Counted from the stretch's first letter, positions 34,066 to 45,829 are shown. The stretch is 64,000 bases of DNA from Clavulina sp. PMI_390 (GCA_015039315.1 WIDE01000142.1:1-64000); one strand, 5' to 3'. Notes: generated by a model from the letters alone, not told the origin. Made by a program: numbers and translations.

Positions 34066-36650
34066 ATGCTTCATGGGTCCGCGCCATTCGACAGCGACGT
34101 TGAGGCGCGCGCAAAGACTCTGTACAATAAACTTCCCGGTGTCCTGACGTTCACGAACACCCGCGTGTTGTGGACGAAAGATGGCCACTCCAAGCCAACC
34201 GTGACGCTCGCGCATTCTAAGCTCAAGAGTCCGTGCCGACCTAAGATATTTATACAAACCTTGGGAAAAACTCACCATTTGTCACTGCTCTCTTCTACTG
34301 TTTCACGTGGCTAGGCATGTTCGCTTCAAAACCAGGGACTCCGAAGAAGCGCCTGCGAATCCATGCCGACGTCGATGGCGAAGAACAGCAATTCCAGTTC
34401 AGCTTCACCTCCCCGCCCGCCATAGCCGATGCAGAGCTAGAAAAGTTCAAGAATCTCCTCGCTACCGTCGTCAAAATCAATACCTCGGGAGCGAGTACTC
34501 CTTCCGCGACTCCAAAAACTGCGGCACCGACTCTACCGCCCACTACTCCTGCTACACCCACCCCGCGGTCCCCGTACCCTCAGCCTCCTACCCCATACTC
34601 AAGATCCCCTAGTGCTGGACCATCGAGAGAAGGACGTTATAGCTCTCAAGTGTATCAAAATGTCCTCCTGAAGAACCCCGAGCTGGCCACTCTGCATCAT
34701 GCACTTGTTCTATCCGGCGCTATCACGGAGCAAGAGTTCTGGGAAGGTCGAGAGGTATGCCTAATTGCTTCACCTGTGTCCAATTTCGCTGCTTATGGTT
34801 CTTCACAATGTAAATCCTATAGGCACTGCTAGACTCCGAGGCGTCCATGGCAGCACAACGAAAAGGGAAATCATCTGAGATTGTAGCTCCTCGACTGAAA
34901 ACTGGCGAAAATGGTCAGATTCTACTGACGCTCACACCACAGCTATTATCCGATATTTTCGAGGAGTTCCCGATCGTGCTCCAAGCATACTCCGATAACG
35001 TACCAAATTCTGTAGGTCTTCTGTCTCCACTCATCGAAATCGTCTGCTAATACCTACATGATTGATGTAGCTGACGGAAGCAGAGTTTTGGGAACGCTAC
35101 TTCTCGTCAAAACTGTTCGATCGACATCGAGCATCGTCCCGCAATTCCGTTGCCAAGGAAGATGCAATATTTGACCGATATCTAGAGAAAGAGGACGATG
35201 GTACGTGTCTTCCGACGAGCCTCAGTAATATCTCTAATGCTCATCACGAATTGTAGATGTCGAACCTCTACGTCCTACGAATCGACGTGTTCAGCTCATG
35301 CTAGATTTGGAAGCCACTGAGGGCGATCATGGTGAAGTAAGTGGAAACGATCACTCCAGTCGCTGGGCACTGCCGAATTCATTGTGCCACATAGACTGGA
35401 AACGATAGAGACGTAACAATGAGGGCTGGGAGACGGAAGAATGCTGTGCCCATCATTCGTCGATTCAATGAGCACTCTGAGCGACTTTTGCAATCCGCAT
35501 TGTGGGTCTCAACGGCTCTCGGCTGCATATTGGAGTCTGAGTGTGACTAATGTATATGATAGAGGCGACTCGGCGACGTCTCGAGCAGTCGGAGACGAGC
35601 CAAAAGACTTCGTTTCAAGTGTGAGCACTTAATTCTGCGCATTACTTCTCCGTGATTTCCAATGGAGCTGACGCACTACGGTCATCCTCGTAGAATCTCG
35701 AATACAACCAGCAAATAGACATCGACGACCTGCATGCACCTGACGCTTCGGAGGGAATCGCGCTGAATCTTGCGAACGCCCAAAGCTTCATCCGCGGAGG
35801 GTCTGAAACGCCCTCTGCGAAGGCTAAGGATGGTGTGGGTGATGCAATGGATATAGATGGAAGCGTGAGTCCTCGCTCTGATTGCTAATCTATGATTGAA
35901 GCCATGTTGTTTTGTTTCGTCACACAGGTGGATGAAACTTTGATGGCGCCGATGATTGGGTCCATTGATGGGTGGTCGGATAGACTCACAAAGGTAGCTG
36001 AGGATGTGTGGGGGGCTTCAATACACATTCACTGAGTCTTAACTATCCACCATAGTACCAACAGCCTCCTGGAGCGGGTGACGCTGCTCTGAACGACATG
36101 ACCTCGAACGTCAATGCTCGTCAAAATACCAATTCTCGCAAAGGTGTGCTTGATACGGTGTGATCAGTCCTTATGAATCCTCTCACCCCAACACCCCCCT
36201 TCGTAGATGAACTTCCTGCACCGATACTAGCCCAGGTTGTCTCTTGTGCCACATCCACCAACGAATTCTTGCGACAATTTTGGTCCGCTGCGTACCCGCC
36301 TATCGACTCTGGGGCAGGAGCACCTCTCGTGGTCCTGACCCCTGCCCAGCGAGAAGCCAAGATGACAAAGATGGCTGGCCACATCGCCAAGGCCCGCGAG
36401 CGAATCGGAGCCGTCGTTCTAGCTGCGCAGCATGCAGGGGTAGAGTTGAGTGTTGTCCAAGCAGTGAGTCTGTCTCATAAAGAGAAAAAAATGGCTCTCC
36501 TCTCGATGGCAAATCCCCCATATTGTTCTTTACATCATGGCATGGACTGATCGCTGATATATTGTTTCTAATATTTAGGCGTTTGCTCCGTTGTACGGCG
36601 CAGTTGATAAAGCGCTCGCTTCTTACGCAGCACGTACTCGCAAGAAGTGA
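34066..36650 (+). CDS. TFB1: TFIIH core subunit Tfb1 (p62)
   Basis: Twelve predicted exons: 34066-34228, 34315-34754, 34823-35011, 35071-35200, 35257-35336, 35395-35501, 35563-35611, 35694-35864, 35928-35993, 36056-36143, 36207-36463, 36579-36650, total 603 aa. Exon 1 and the start of exon 2 form the PH-like domain (PGVLTFTNTRVLWTKDGH) that binds activators and repair factors. Two BSD domains follow (ALVLSGAITEQEFWEGR; LTEAEFWERYFSSKLFDRH). The stretch PIIRRFNEHSERLLQSALGD and IDIDDLHAPDASEGIAL are family hallmarks. The protein acts in the nucleus in RNA polymerase II initiation and nucleotide-excision repair. The end of exon 7 (donor GTTTCA near 35612) is uncertain; other junctions agree in phase. 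Confidence 0.9.
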
Positions 36651-37159
36651 CGTTAGCGCCAATTGTACGTACTTGTCAATGGCAGTCATTAGGTATACCA
36701 CCCATATCCACTTTTTGACTGCAATTCATAGAGAAATTTACATGAATAATAATTTGGCGCACATCAAATTGCGCAGCTACAATGTGATTGTTGTGCGCGA
36801 CCTAGGAGTGTCAACAGGGCAAGGTTCTTGATGAGCTAAAAACGAGCGATATGAGAAACAAATTAAGATTAACAAAACCTAGACGATACAGTAGTAGCGT
36901 GAGCCTGAAGATCATGTAAAAGACAGTGTAGAGGACGGTCATGCTACAGTTTGAGGGGTGTGTAGGTGAGAAAAGTCCGAAAGGGTATACTGATAGTCCG
37001 AAGTGCAGGCAGGAAGGAATAAGTACGAGTTAACGAGGGTCGTCTACGTGAGGCCAACGAATGAGAAGGAAGATGCTCCCTCCCCGAGCTCACACAGACA
37101 ATACTTGTGTGGGGATGATATAGGAACAGCGAGCCGTGCTCTCTTTCGTGACTTCTCTC
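36651..37159. other. Convergent 3' intergenic region
   Basis: Contains the 3' flanks of Tfb1 and the minus-strand syntaxin. Nothing else seen. Confidence 0.5.
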
Positions 37160-38650
37160 TCAGTGGTGAAGTAGCGGGAGCGCGATTGCAAGCGCTATGA
37201 TGAGGATGATGACCAAGCTGAGGAAGAAGCAGTACCACCGATGTCGGCGGAGGGCTGCTGCTATTTTGACTGCGCTACCCAACTTCTCTCCACTGGGTGA
37301 GGCGATGCAGAAAGTTAGCATTCTCCTCATTCTGAGAATCATGTGAGAAATGAATACGCACCCCTTCTCGAGATCGGCATGTGCAGAACGTGTTTGATCC
37401 TGAATCTGGTCGATCTTCTCGTCCTGTTCTTCAATGAGCACCGCCATCTAAAGCACGGACTCGTCAGCGCCTTGGCCAATACAAAAAAAGACCACCGCGG
37501 AAGAAAAGAAGGAACAACGACAGACGCTCGCTCGAGGCGCAGCATAAGTAAAACTGACGCTCTACTTACATCATTCATGAGCGCTGCTAGCTGCGCCATG
37601 CTTGATGCCAGCCGCTTGATCTCGGCATTCCGATCCTGAGCTTCCTTGAGAGCATATCGCGCCTCGCCATAGCGGTTGGACTGTGTAAGGGCTGTGCGGA
37701 AGATTTGGTTTGCTGCGTCGGGGTCTGATGTCACGGCGCGGATCTCCTCGGGCGTCGCATCGGATTTGACTACAAGGTAGTGGTTGTGGTGAGATAGGGG
37801 AATATCAGGGTTTAATGGGAAAGTAGGCCGTACCGATTCGGAACTGCCTCTCTACACGCTGGGTATATCGTGCCCTGAAGTCGCGCTCTGAGTTGTGGAA
37901 GTTCTGGAGCGCGGCGCGGAAGTTCTCTCGCACGCGATTTGCCTGTAACACGATCAACCCACAGTCAGCATGGACGGAATAAATCTTGCGGAAGGAGAGT
38001 TAGACTGACATGTTGGACAGCTGGGCCCCTCAGTCTACCATCCTGAGCCTCCTTGGCGAGTACCTGGATACGTCTCCGGATGTTATTTTGCAGATGTGAG
38101 ATTTGCACTTGCAGCTCTGCGAGCTGAGCATTGTCCTGCCTAATCTCTTCGTCGTTTGTATGCTCCAGCGATCGAGCGCGCAAGGTGCTGATCTGCGCTG
38201 TCAGTTGGGTGTATTGCGCAATTTGCTCCGAGATAGATTCGATCTATAATTCCATGCATCGAAGCAGGGGAGGTGAGACGTTGAATGATAAGGTAGCGAG
38301 CAGTGAAGTAAGGGTACGTACCTCTGCCATGTTGGGATCCATGCCGAGAGGAACAGGTCGCCCTATCGATGCCATTTCATGGGCGGGTTCACTGTGGTGA
38401 TTGATGATTTGCCGTTGTAAGAAGCGGGTATCAAGAGAGGCATGACATTCTCGTGAGTGAAGGGAACCAAAACAGTACTCAGGACGACATAGATAACTCA
38501 CGCTTCAGCAGTTCGGTTTTGCGCCTGTCGTGTGATGGATCACGAAGTGACAACCGAAGGTGAACAAATGCATGAGTCTCGGAAAATTCTAGTATTGGGT
38601 AAGATAATACTTGGGAAACTCACCCTCCATCCTTGCAAGCGTTCAGACAT
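37160..38650 (-). CDS. Plasma-membrane syntaxin (t-SNARE), copy A
   Basis: Eight exons: 38650-38624, 38524-38502, 38391-38322, 38243-38010, 37942-37834, 37769-37570, 37447-37362, 37292-37160, total 293 aa. The N-terminal part has the helical Habc-like region (SISEQIAQYTQLTAQISTL onward). The SNARE motif runs through exons 6-7 (IKRLASSMAQLAALMNDMAV, LIEEQDEKIDQIQDQ) and the C-terminal anchor is CFFLSLVIILIIALAIALP after a basic patch. The layout is that of Sso1/Sso2-like syntaxins, which pair with Sec9 and Snc for exocytosis at the hyphal plasma membrane. The first seven exons have exactly the lengths of copy B; only the last differs (133 vs 145 nt). Confidence 0.92.
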
Positions 38651-39366
38651 TATTATTATTCTATGAGTGAAGAAGATCGAGGGCAGTCGTGGATGAGGAG
38701 CCAAGAGCCAAGGGAGAGCCCAAAATATGTAGTTCTCGCCGGCGGCACCAAGGCTGTGTGCGACACTGCTTGACCTCAAGGCATCACGTAGGCGGTGTGT
38801 CGCTCGCACTCATGATCGGAGTGCGCAGTAGTGCGGAGTTTGCAATACTTTCTTCGGGCCCCAATCATTCAACCGTTCAATTCACATTCGGAGGAGCTAT
38901 TTCAGAAGCCGACTCGAGTTCGGGGAGGGGAACCATTCCACCGCCACTCTGTGATGCCCCGAGGTTATCTGTCTTCTGTTGGATATAGCCCAAGAAGAGG
39001 TGGTCGTTCCTTGTGTATGAAAAAGACGGACCTCGGCTTGGATGTCCGTAATAAAACGATATTCAAACTACGGCGGTCGAGCAAGTTGGCTGCACTCAGA
39101 GCTAACGCATGCTGTGGAGCCCTCCTTATCAGACCGGTCTAGGAGCAGATTTCAAGCAGAGATATATCCCATGAATCAAGACTAATGACTATGATTAAAG
39201 GCGGTCAGGAGTGCAGGACGAATTGCGATTGGTCCTACCAAGTACTAAGGGCCCCGGTGCCGAGGTTTGTTGTTTCGAGTTTAGCGCCGACCTTCCGCTG
39301 AACCCGCGTTCCCTTCATCCCCTTCCCCTCCCCCTCCCTCTCTCTCTCTCCTATTGACTGAGCGCG
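38651..39366. other. Head-to-head promoter region of the syntaxin pair
   Basis: 716 bp between the two start codons. A CT-rich run (about 39318-39353) lies just upstream of copy B. No inverted copy of the promoter itself is obvious to the eye. Confidence 0.5.
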
Positions 39367-41516
39367 ATGTCTGACCGTTTGCAAGGATGGAGGGCAAGTT
39401 TTGCATAGATTCGCCTTCTCGGCTTGGATTTTGAGGCTAATACGCTCGTTCTCACTTCGTGGCATTCTTCCGCTCGTGCTCGTTCGAATCGCTCACAGGC
39501 GCAGCACCGACCGAATGGAAAGTCAGTACCTGTTCTAAACGTCGATGGTCCATTTATCACATAGCTAAACTCAACGCTCTTGCCTTTACCAACTATCTTG
39601 CCTGGAAACCCTGCCGATGATACGATGGTTTCCTGCTCTGAATAATCGCGCACTTGTCACGATGGGCGGTCTACAGTGAACCCGCTCATGAAATGGCACC
39701 TATGGCACAACCTCTCCCCGCCGGAATGGACCCTAACATGGCCGAAGTGCGTCACTGTTTCATCGAACTCCGTCTCTACAATTTGACAGCGACCGCAACC
39801 GTACTCACACTTCGTCGCTCTCCCTCCCCTTCCTCCGCAAACGACACGAAACACCCTATAGATCGAATCCATATCACAACAAATCTCTCTTTACAGCCGT
39901 TACACCGCTCAAATTGGCACACTACATGCCCGCTCGCTGGAGGCAACAAACGATGAAGCCATCAAGCAGAACGACATCCAGCTCGCGGAGCTGCAGAACC
40001 AAGTCACGGATCTCCAGAGCGACATTCGAAGGCGCATCCAGGTGCTTGGAAAAGAAGCCCAACAGGGCCGGCTACGAGGCGCCGGCGTCATGCACGTAAG
40101 TTTGTTCGCCCTCTTCCTCTCTTTCCTGCTGCTCGCTTTTGTTGCGTTTCCCTCTGCTTTTTGTTCTGTGTTTTCGCTCGGTCTCTGTTCCTCTGGGACT
40201 CTCCAATCTGGTCTCTACAACTCGACAGCTCTGGACATGCCAGAATCGCGTTCACGCCGTGTTCCGTGACCCAGACTGGGTGCTATTATGGATCCGCGGC
40301 GAAAAAGTCAGACGCTAATTTAGACTCTACATGGAGCAATATATCACCCTCACTATCATCTAACTATGACGCGCCGCTTCATGCCTATGCTTCATCGTTT
40401 TGTTGACGCTGATTCATTCATAATGATTCATTCGCTGCTGTCACTGTCCCATTCGTCTCTTTGGTTTCCCAACTTCGTCATCACGATTGCGTAATCATCT
40501 TCTTGTGCTCTTTTAACACCTTTTTGCATACTGCACTCGAGCTAACCACAAATTGCCTCATGACGATGGTGATGATGACATACTCCAGGCCAACCGAGTT
40601 CGTGAGAACTTCCGCGCCGCCATCCAGGACTTCCAGAACTCGGAACGTGACTTTAGGGCACGGTACGCCCAGCGAGTAGAGAGGCAGTTCCGTATCGGTA
40701 CGTTCAATTCCTACCTTTAGTGTTGCCAGAGAACAACACGCTGAGCGTTGCTCTCCCACACACACACCCCTCGCCTGTCGCACCGTTCCCTTCACAATAT
40801 TGCCAATATCACCCGTTCAACGAAATACCAGTCAAAGCCGATGCGACCCCCGAAGAAATCCGCGCCGTGACTTCAGATCCGGACGCCGGGAACCAGATCT
40901 TCCGCAATGCTGTGGCGCAGTCTGGACGCTATGGGGAGGCTCGGCTTGCGTTCAAGGAAGCGCAGGACCGGAATGCCGAGATCAAGCGGCTGGAGGCGAG
41001 CATCTCGCAGCTAGCGGCGTTGTTCAACGATGTAAGATTACTTTTTTGCTTGGCGCGCTGCGGTCATTTGTTTGTCTGAGCGCTGATAATCTTCGTTGGT
41101 GGTGGTGGTGCATAGATGGCGGTCTTGATCGAGGAGCAAGAAGAGGTGATCGACCACGTTCACGATCAAGCTCAGGTCGCGCATGTCGATCTCGAGAAGG
41201 GGTGCGTTCTATTCCTTGACATCGTCTTTCCGCGAATCGCATTGTGTCCCTGTTTAGCTTACATCGTTCTTCCTGATTTTCTCTGTCATCTGCCGCTCTG
41301 CCCCTCGTTCCATTGCATTTGCACCAACCGCACTATCGTGCCGCACCCAATCTCAAATGTGAATTTCACAGCGGCGAAAACATGGAGCGTGCGGTTGATT
41401 CGGCGCGCGCTGCCCGCCGGAAGCGGTGGTGGTGCTTCTTCATTTGCCTGCTCATCATCATTGCCATTGTGCTCGCCGTCGCTCTACCCCTTGTCCTCAA
41501 GAACACGGGCAAGTAA
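39367..41516 (+). CDS. Plasma-membrane syntaxin (t-SNARE), copy B
   Basis: Eight exons: 39367-39393, 39499-39521, 39677-39746, 39862-40095, 40589-40697, 40832-41031, 41116-41201, 41372-41516, total 297 aa. It starts MSDRLQGWR. The SNARE motif includes IKRLEASISQLAALFNDMAV and LIEEQEEVIDHVHDQ; the membrane anchor is CFFICLLIIIAIVLAVALP followed by LVLKNTGK. Intron 1 requires a GC donor (AGG|GCAAGT) where copy A has GTGAGT. Intron 4 is long (about 490 nt) versus about 70 in copy A. All frames are open. Same predicted role as copy A; the differing C-terminal tail and Habc region may tune localisation or partners. Confidence 0.92.
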
Positions 41517-42249
41517 GCCCGCACTCAGAGTCATCGTCGTCGTCGTCGTCGTGGGGGGTAATTCATAATCGTGTTCCCTCACGACAGCCATACCCTGTCC
41601 TTACTTATCTATCTATCTCTCATTTTCCTCGTCCTCGTCCTCTTTTTTGTTTTTGTTTTTTCTCTTACCATCGGACGAAATAATTCGCGTTTCCCGGATC
41701 ATCTTACTCTCTCCTCCCTCTCTCCACCTCGATTTACGACCTCCCCTGACCTGCCTCCCTTCCAATCTTGATCTCAGTCTCATGCTTACGTTCCTCCATC
41801 CTACCAATGCCTCGCTCCCGCTGTTTCTTTCGCTTCCGTTTGAAGCGGTCTCACCCACTCTCCTTACTATGGGACACATCCCAGTTTCGCTCATTGTCGC
41901 CTTCCCCGAATCTCGATCTGGTCTGGTTTTCCTTCTGGATTTGATTGTTGTGGCGCTTCCCCCGTGCTGCTTAGTGCTCGTTACTTCCGCACGGCTTTCT
42001 GATTGATGTGTCTCTTTGTAGTCTCCCTTTGAGCGGCCCATCGCCTGTGATTACTATGCTTATGCCCCTAAACCCGCATTCGTGCGCCCTCAGTGTGAGA
42101 CTATGTTCGATGCTTGGAGTGGACAGCGTGTATTGTCCTATTAACGATATTGGTAGGGACGACGACTGAGATGCTATACAAAGTTACACGGAAAACATTT
42201 GAAACACCGCCTGAGATATTCGCAGATCAATCAATGGGTATCAGTGGAG
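41517..42249. other. Pyrimidine-rich 3' region
   Basis: After the syntaxin B stop the plus strand is strikingly C/T-rich (about 41580-41860), with a T-rich run near 41640-41665. It is probably 3' UTR. The stretch 41940-42010 is repeated at about 43505-43580 as part of the Con-6 duplication. Confidence 0.45.
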
Positions 42250-42931
42250 CTAAGCTTGCCCAGCACTCGCTGCACGCAGCCTCTTTGTGACGTCTTGCTT
42301 CACCGCTTCAGATACATTAGGGTCTAGACAGATGAAAAAAAGGATTCCACCGCGAATGATTTGCAGAGGGAGGTGCAGGTGGAGCAATTATGAGAAGCTG
42401 GGTGGCATGACCTTTTGGTGGTGGGAGGAAAAAACGAAATCACACGACGTACTGTTCAAAACTCTGTTATATCTGTCCACGATACGATGATGATGCTCCT
42501 CATCTTCACGAGCGCCCTGACCGATGATGTCATCATTCGCGATGGGTGCGCGTGCCATGCAGTACGCGCTGACGCCTCGTTGGGCGAGCTTGGCGAGCGC
42601 AATTGCTTTTTCGACCTCGTTTGCACAGTCGTCTGCCAGACCAGACGGAGCATTGTTGCATCATGACGCATTATTATGAATGTGGAATCTCAGGTGAGCT
42701 GGAGAAAATGGAGTTATGTTGGGTTGGACTGACCTGCGAGCGTTGCTTTGAGCCCTCCAATCGATGATGAACTTGAAGCCGGGTCTTGTAGTGCCATCGC
42801 TCCACCGACGCTTTGGCTCATAATTCCTGTCAGTTTTCAATATACAGTTTTGACAGGCGTTGGTGTCAGCTCCCCATTGGTCCTTCCGGTGGGCAAATCA
42901 CGTCGTACACACCATTTGACCAGTTCGACAT
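42250..42931 (-). CDS. Con-6-type protein 1 (two degenerate repeats)
   Basis: Exons 42931-42913, 42826-42734, 42632-42453, 42323-42250 give 121 aa starting MSNWSNGIMSQSVGGAM. Repeat 1 is GGLKATLA joined to DDCANEVEKAIALAKLAQ; repeat 2 is RYNRVLN joined to NPNVSEAVKQDVTKRLRAAS. The consensus of the conidiation-specific protein 6 family is GGxKATLxNPNVSEEAK. Each repeat is cut by a phase-1 intron at the same place, before the Asn/Asp codon. Function of Con-6 proteins is unclear; in Neurospora con-6 is induced in conidiation and the protein is degraded at germination. Tandem duplicate of the gene at 43802-44484, offset about 1.55 kb. Confidence 0.75.
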
Positions 42932-43007
42932 GACGAGTAAGAGGCTAGTTAAGGCGTATGAGGCGTGTGAGATAGATGCATCCAGCGATCGTGCTGGAGC
43001 ATAGGTG

Positions 43008-43014
43008 TTTTATA
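43008..43014 (-). promoter_or_regulatory. TATA box of Con-6 gene 1
   Basis: TATAAAA on the minus strand inside the conserved CAGGTATAAAAC, about 80 bp before the ATG. The same context precedes gene 2. Confidence 0.7.
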
Positions 43015-43068
43015 CCTGTACTCCAGCAAGGTAAGAGGTTTCTCAGGTTGGCGGTCAGTTCTCGTTTG

Positions 43069-43076
43069 TGACGTCA
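43069..43076 (-). promoter_or_regulatory. CRE element of Con-6 gene 1
   Basis: Perfect palindrome TGACGTCA about 55 bp upstream of the TATA box; bound by ATF/CREB bZIP factors in fungi (family knowledge). Confidence 0.65.
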
Positions 43077-43079
43077 TGG

Positions 43080-43800
43080 TTAGAGGCCAGGTGATTTCTC
43101 ACAGGTAGCGCGGGATCCTTGGAACAACTTGTTTCGATGGGTTAGAGTAGTCTTTCCATCCTCTCAGGCTGCGCTGACAATCAACATTGAGCAAATGGAT
43201 TCGATGAATGAATGGCGATTGTTTGGCGTGCCAGAACATAACACAATCCTCGTCAACATCCCCAGCCTGAGGGCATCGCACTTTCTTCTTGATGAAACTC
43301 AGTTCTCAACAGCATTATGGGCATGATGCGAGTCGGTTCTGTGTACTATCGGCACTGGAACGCTGATGCTGAAGTAATGTGTAATACAATATGGTTTCGA
43401 GGCTCCTAGACAATATGGAAGCTCCTTCTGCCGGCCACATGGCAAAAGTTAGCGATTATACGCTTTATTCCTGAACCCCGGCCCCGCAAAGACCTGGTTT
43501 TTTCTTCTGGATTGATTGTTGCGGCGCTTCCTCATGCTGCTTAGTACTCGTTACTTCCGCACGACTCTCTGATTGATGTGTCTGATTCTATTGTCCCTCT
43601 GAGCTTTTCATGGCTTGCGATTAACATGCTTATGCCTTTCAAACAGGGTCTCGTGTGCGCGCCTTTGGTGGGATACTTGGGATGTGAGAATGAGCTACGT
43701 TGTGTTATTAACAATGACGTTTGGGACGTTTGAGGTATTGTACAAGTGATGCAGATTTAGTGATAGTACAATGGGTATTCGTCTGAATTAGTGCTGTGGA
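43080..43800. repeat. Spacer between duplicated Con-6 genes
   Basis: The right half (about 43505-43620) repeats 41940-42055. The left part near 43195-43260 echoes 44755-44815, including GATTGTTTGG. These matches show that the duplicated unit includes flanks on both sides of the gene. No other gene seen. Confidence 0.55.
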
Positions 43801-43801
43801 G

Positions 43802-44484
43802 TTATGCCTGGCCACCATGTCCAACGCTAGCGCGACGCAACCTCTTTGCAACGTCCTGCTTCACCTCCTCAGATACCTTGGGATCTACGCACAAACAAAG
43901 AGAGTTTCCGCCACCGCCGATGATTTGCAGGTGGATGGTCATGTGCAGTGGTCAGGCTCTGATGCAAATAGAACGAAAATCAGACCACGCGATGGACAAC
44001 GTACTGTTCAGAACTCTATTATATCTGTCCACGATACGGTGGTGATGCTCTTCTTCCTCGCGTACGTCTCGCTCAATGATGTCGTCGTTTGCAATGGGTG
44101 CGCCTGCCATGCCGTAGGCGTCGACGCCTTGCTGGGCGAGCTGAGCGAGTGCAACTGCTTTTTCGACCTCGCTTGCGTGATCATCTGTTAATCCAGGCGT
44201 TGTAAATTGAGCGAGCGAAGGGATAATTAGAGTGCGATACGTTGTTAGGTATGCGGAGGCTAATGCCAGGTGAGTTGACTTGGACTGACCTGCTAGTGTT
44301 GCTTTGAGCCCTTCAATGGATGATGGGTCTGACTGCGGGTCGTGTAGCGCCATTGCCCCGTCGATGCTTTGGCTCATTGCTTCTGTTAGTTGCCCAAGAG
44401 GGACGTTCGTACACATGGCTATGAGCTCTCCTTAGCCTTTGGTGGGCAAATCATGGCACACGCACCAGTAGATAGGTTCGACAT
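43802..44484 (-). CDS. Con-6-type protein 2 (two degenerate repeats)
   Basis: Exons 44484-44466, 44418-44290, 44184-44005, 43884-43802 give 136 aa starting MSNLSTAMCTNVPLGQ. Repeat 1 is GLKATLA joined to DDHASEVEKAVALAQLAQ; repeat 2 is RYNRVLN joined to NPKVSEEVKQDVAKRLRRAS. A Glu/His-rich linker (REEEEHHHR) lies between repeats. Exons 1 and 3 have the same lengths as gene 1 (19 and 180 nt); exon 2 is 36 nt longer, adding 12 residues. Frames are all open. Function is unknown beyond family membership. Confidence 0.75.
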
Positions 44485-44562
44485 GACTAGTAGTAGGATG
44501 TTTAGGGCGACTTAGATGTTTGAAGATTAGAGAATGTGGTTGAATTTGCTGGAGCGCAAGCG

Positions 44563-44569
44563 TTTTATA
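44563..44569 (-). promoter_or_regulatory. TATA box of Con-6 gene 2
   Basis: TATAAAA in CAGGTATAAAAC on the minus strand, about 80 bp before the ATG. Confidence 0.7.
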
Positions 44570-44624
44570 CCTGCGCTCCAGCGGAGCAACGACGTTTCTC
44601 AGGCTGGCGGGCAGCTGCATTTCG

Positions 44625-44632
44625 TGACGTCA
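44625..44632 (-). promoter_or_regulatory. CRE element of Con-6 gene 2
   Basis: Perfect TGACGTCA about 56 bp upstream of the TATA box, the same spacing as in gene 1. Confidence 0.65.
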
Positions 44633-44639
44633 TGAGTAG

Positions 44640-45007
44640 ATTTCTCACGAGTCGGCGCGAGATCCTTGGGGGGATTTGATCTGATTATTTGGAGCGAACT
44701 TCCATCATCTCGGGCCGCGCTACCAATTGGCATTGGGCAGGAGTGTCACTACTGAATGGAAGATTGTTTGGTGCAGCAAACGTACCATAATTTCTGACAA
44801 CAAACCTGGACGCGAACCTGCTCATTTTCCTTTTGATCATCATGGGTCCCATCGACGATTATGAACGCTATATGGATTGAAATTCGTGTTATATTCGCGC
44901 TGTTGGCTGACGATGAACTAATGTAGAATACAATGTGGGTACGAAGCTACAAGATAATATGGCGGATACTGTCTTTGCTAAGTTGCAAGAACTAGCGAGT
45001 ACGCGAT
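44640..45007. other. Intergenic region
   Basis: Upstream flank of Con-6 gene 2, partly shared with the flank of gene 1, then the 3' flank of Con-6 gene 3. No gene seen. Confidence 0.5.
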
Positions 45008-45721
45008 TTAGGCCTGAATGCCAGCCTCGCGGAGGTTCTCTGCGGCCCTGTTCTTAGCCTCCTCCGAGACGTTAGGATCTGATGAGGTGACAGTTTCTTA
45101 GAAATGTGGGGGTCGTTGGCAAGCAGAATCGGAGACTTACTCTTCAGGGTCGCCTTATATCCACCCATGACACGGTTCTCATGCTCGTCACCACTGCCGG
45201 TGGTAGTAGTGGTGGACGTGCCAGATGAACCATCGAAGCCCTCAACGCCCATCCCAGCGAGTTTCTCCTCAGCGTTGGCCTTGGCTTGCTCGCTGGTGCG
45301 TTCATCTGCGAAGCAAGGGAAAATATAAGTGAGTTTTCAAAAGATACTATAACGCCACGTGTAACTCACTGGATAATGTAGCCTTGTAGCCACCGACGAC
45401 ATGGGAGTTGACGTCGGAGGACTCGTGGCCCTCGTGACCCTCAGATTCCATGGGAGCTTCTCCGCTAAGGCGCTCGATCTCTTGACGAGAGTGCTGCAGG
45501 CATGATATACGATAAGTTAGTCCTTCGTTCATAGCGCGTGCAGAAAGCAGTATACTTACAGCCTTTGCTTCCTCAGACACGTCAGAGCGAGCAAGAGTAG
45601 CCTTGTGGCCGCCGATAATATTGTTGACGTTGGCTGTTCCGATGCGGGCGGGTACGCGGAGAGGAATAAGTGGTGAAAATGCGTCCTAAGCCAGATAAAT
45701 CGCGTCGGACTCACCAGACAT
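45008..45721 (-). CDS. Con-6 protein 3 with three repeats
   Basis: Exons 45721-45715, 45633-45560, 45493-45370, 45305-45141, 45078-45008 give 146 aa. Three Con-6 repeats are clear: IIGGHKATLARSDVSEEAKA; VVGGYKATLS joined to NERTSEQAKANAEEKL; VMGGYKATLK joined to NPNVSEEAKNRAAENL. Linkers are Glu/His- and Thr/Ser-rich. Exon 1 is only seven bases (ATG TCT G). Repeats 2 and 3 are each split by a phase-1 intron in the Asn codon (A|AT), as in the neighbouring paralogs. This is the most consensus-like member of the cluster. Confidence 0.88.
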
Positions 45722-45821
45722 GATGATGTTTGGGCTGGAAGCAGTTATACGAGTTTGCGGGAAGAAGGGGAAGTTGATGAATGATGGTTGTGAGTGTCTC
45801 ATCTTCACCTTCGCCCTCGGC

Positions 45822-45829
45822 CTTTTATG
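45822..45829 (-). promoter_or_regulatory. TATA-like element of Con-6 gene 3
   Basis: CATAAAAG on the minus strand, about 105 bp before the ATG. Confidence 0.5.

Noticed and set aside
41613..42041. 142-residue Arg/Glu/Lys-rich minus-strand frame
   Set aside because: Product of the pyrimidine-rich 3' UTR read in antisense; low complexity only.
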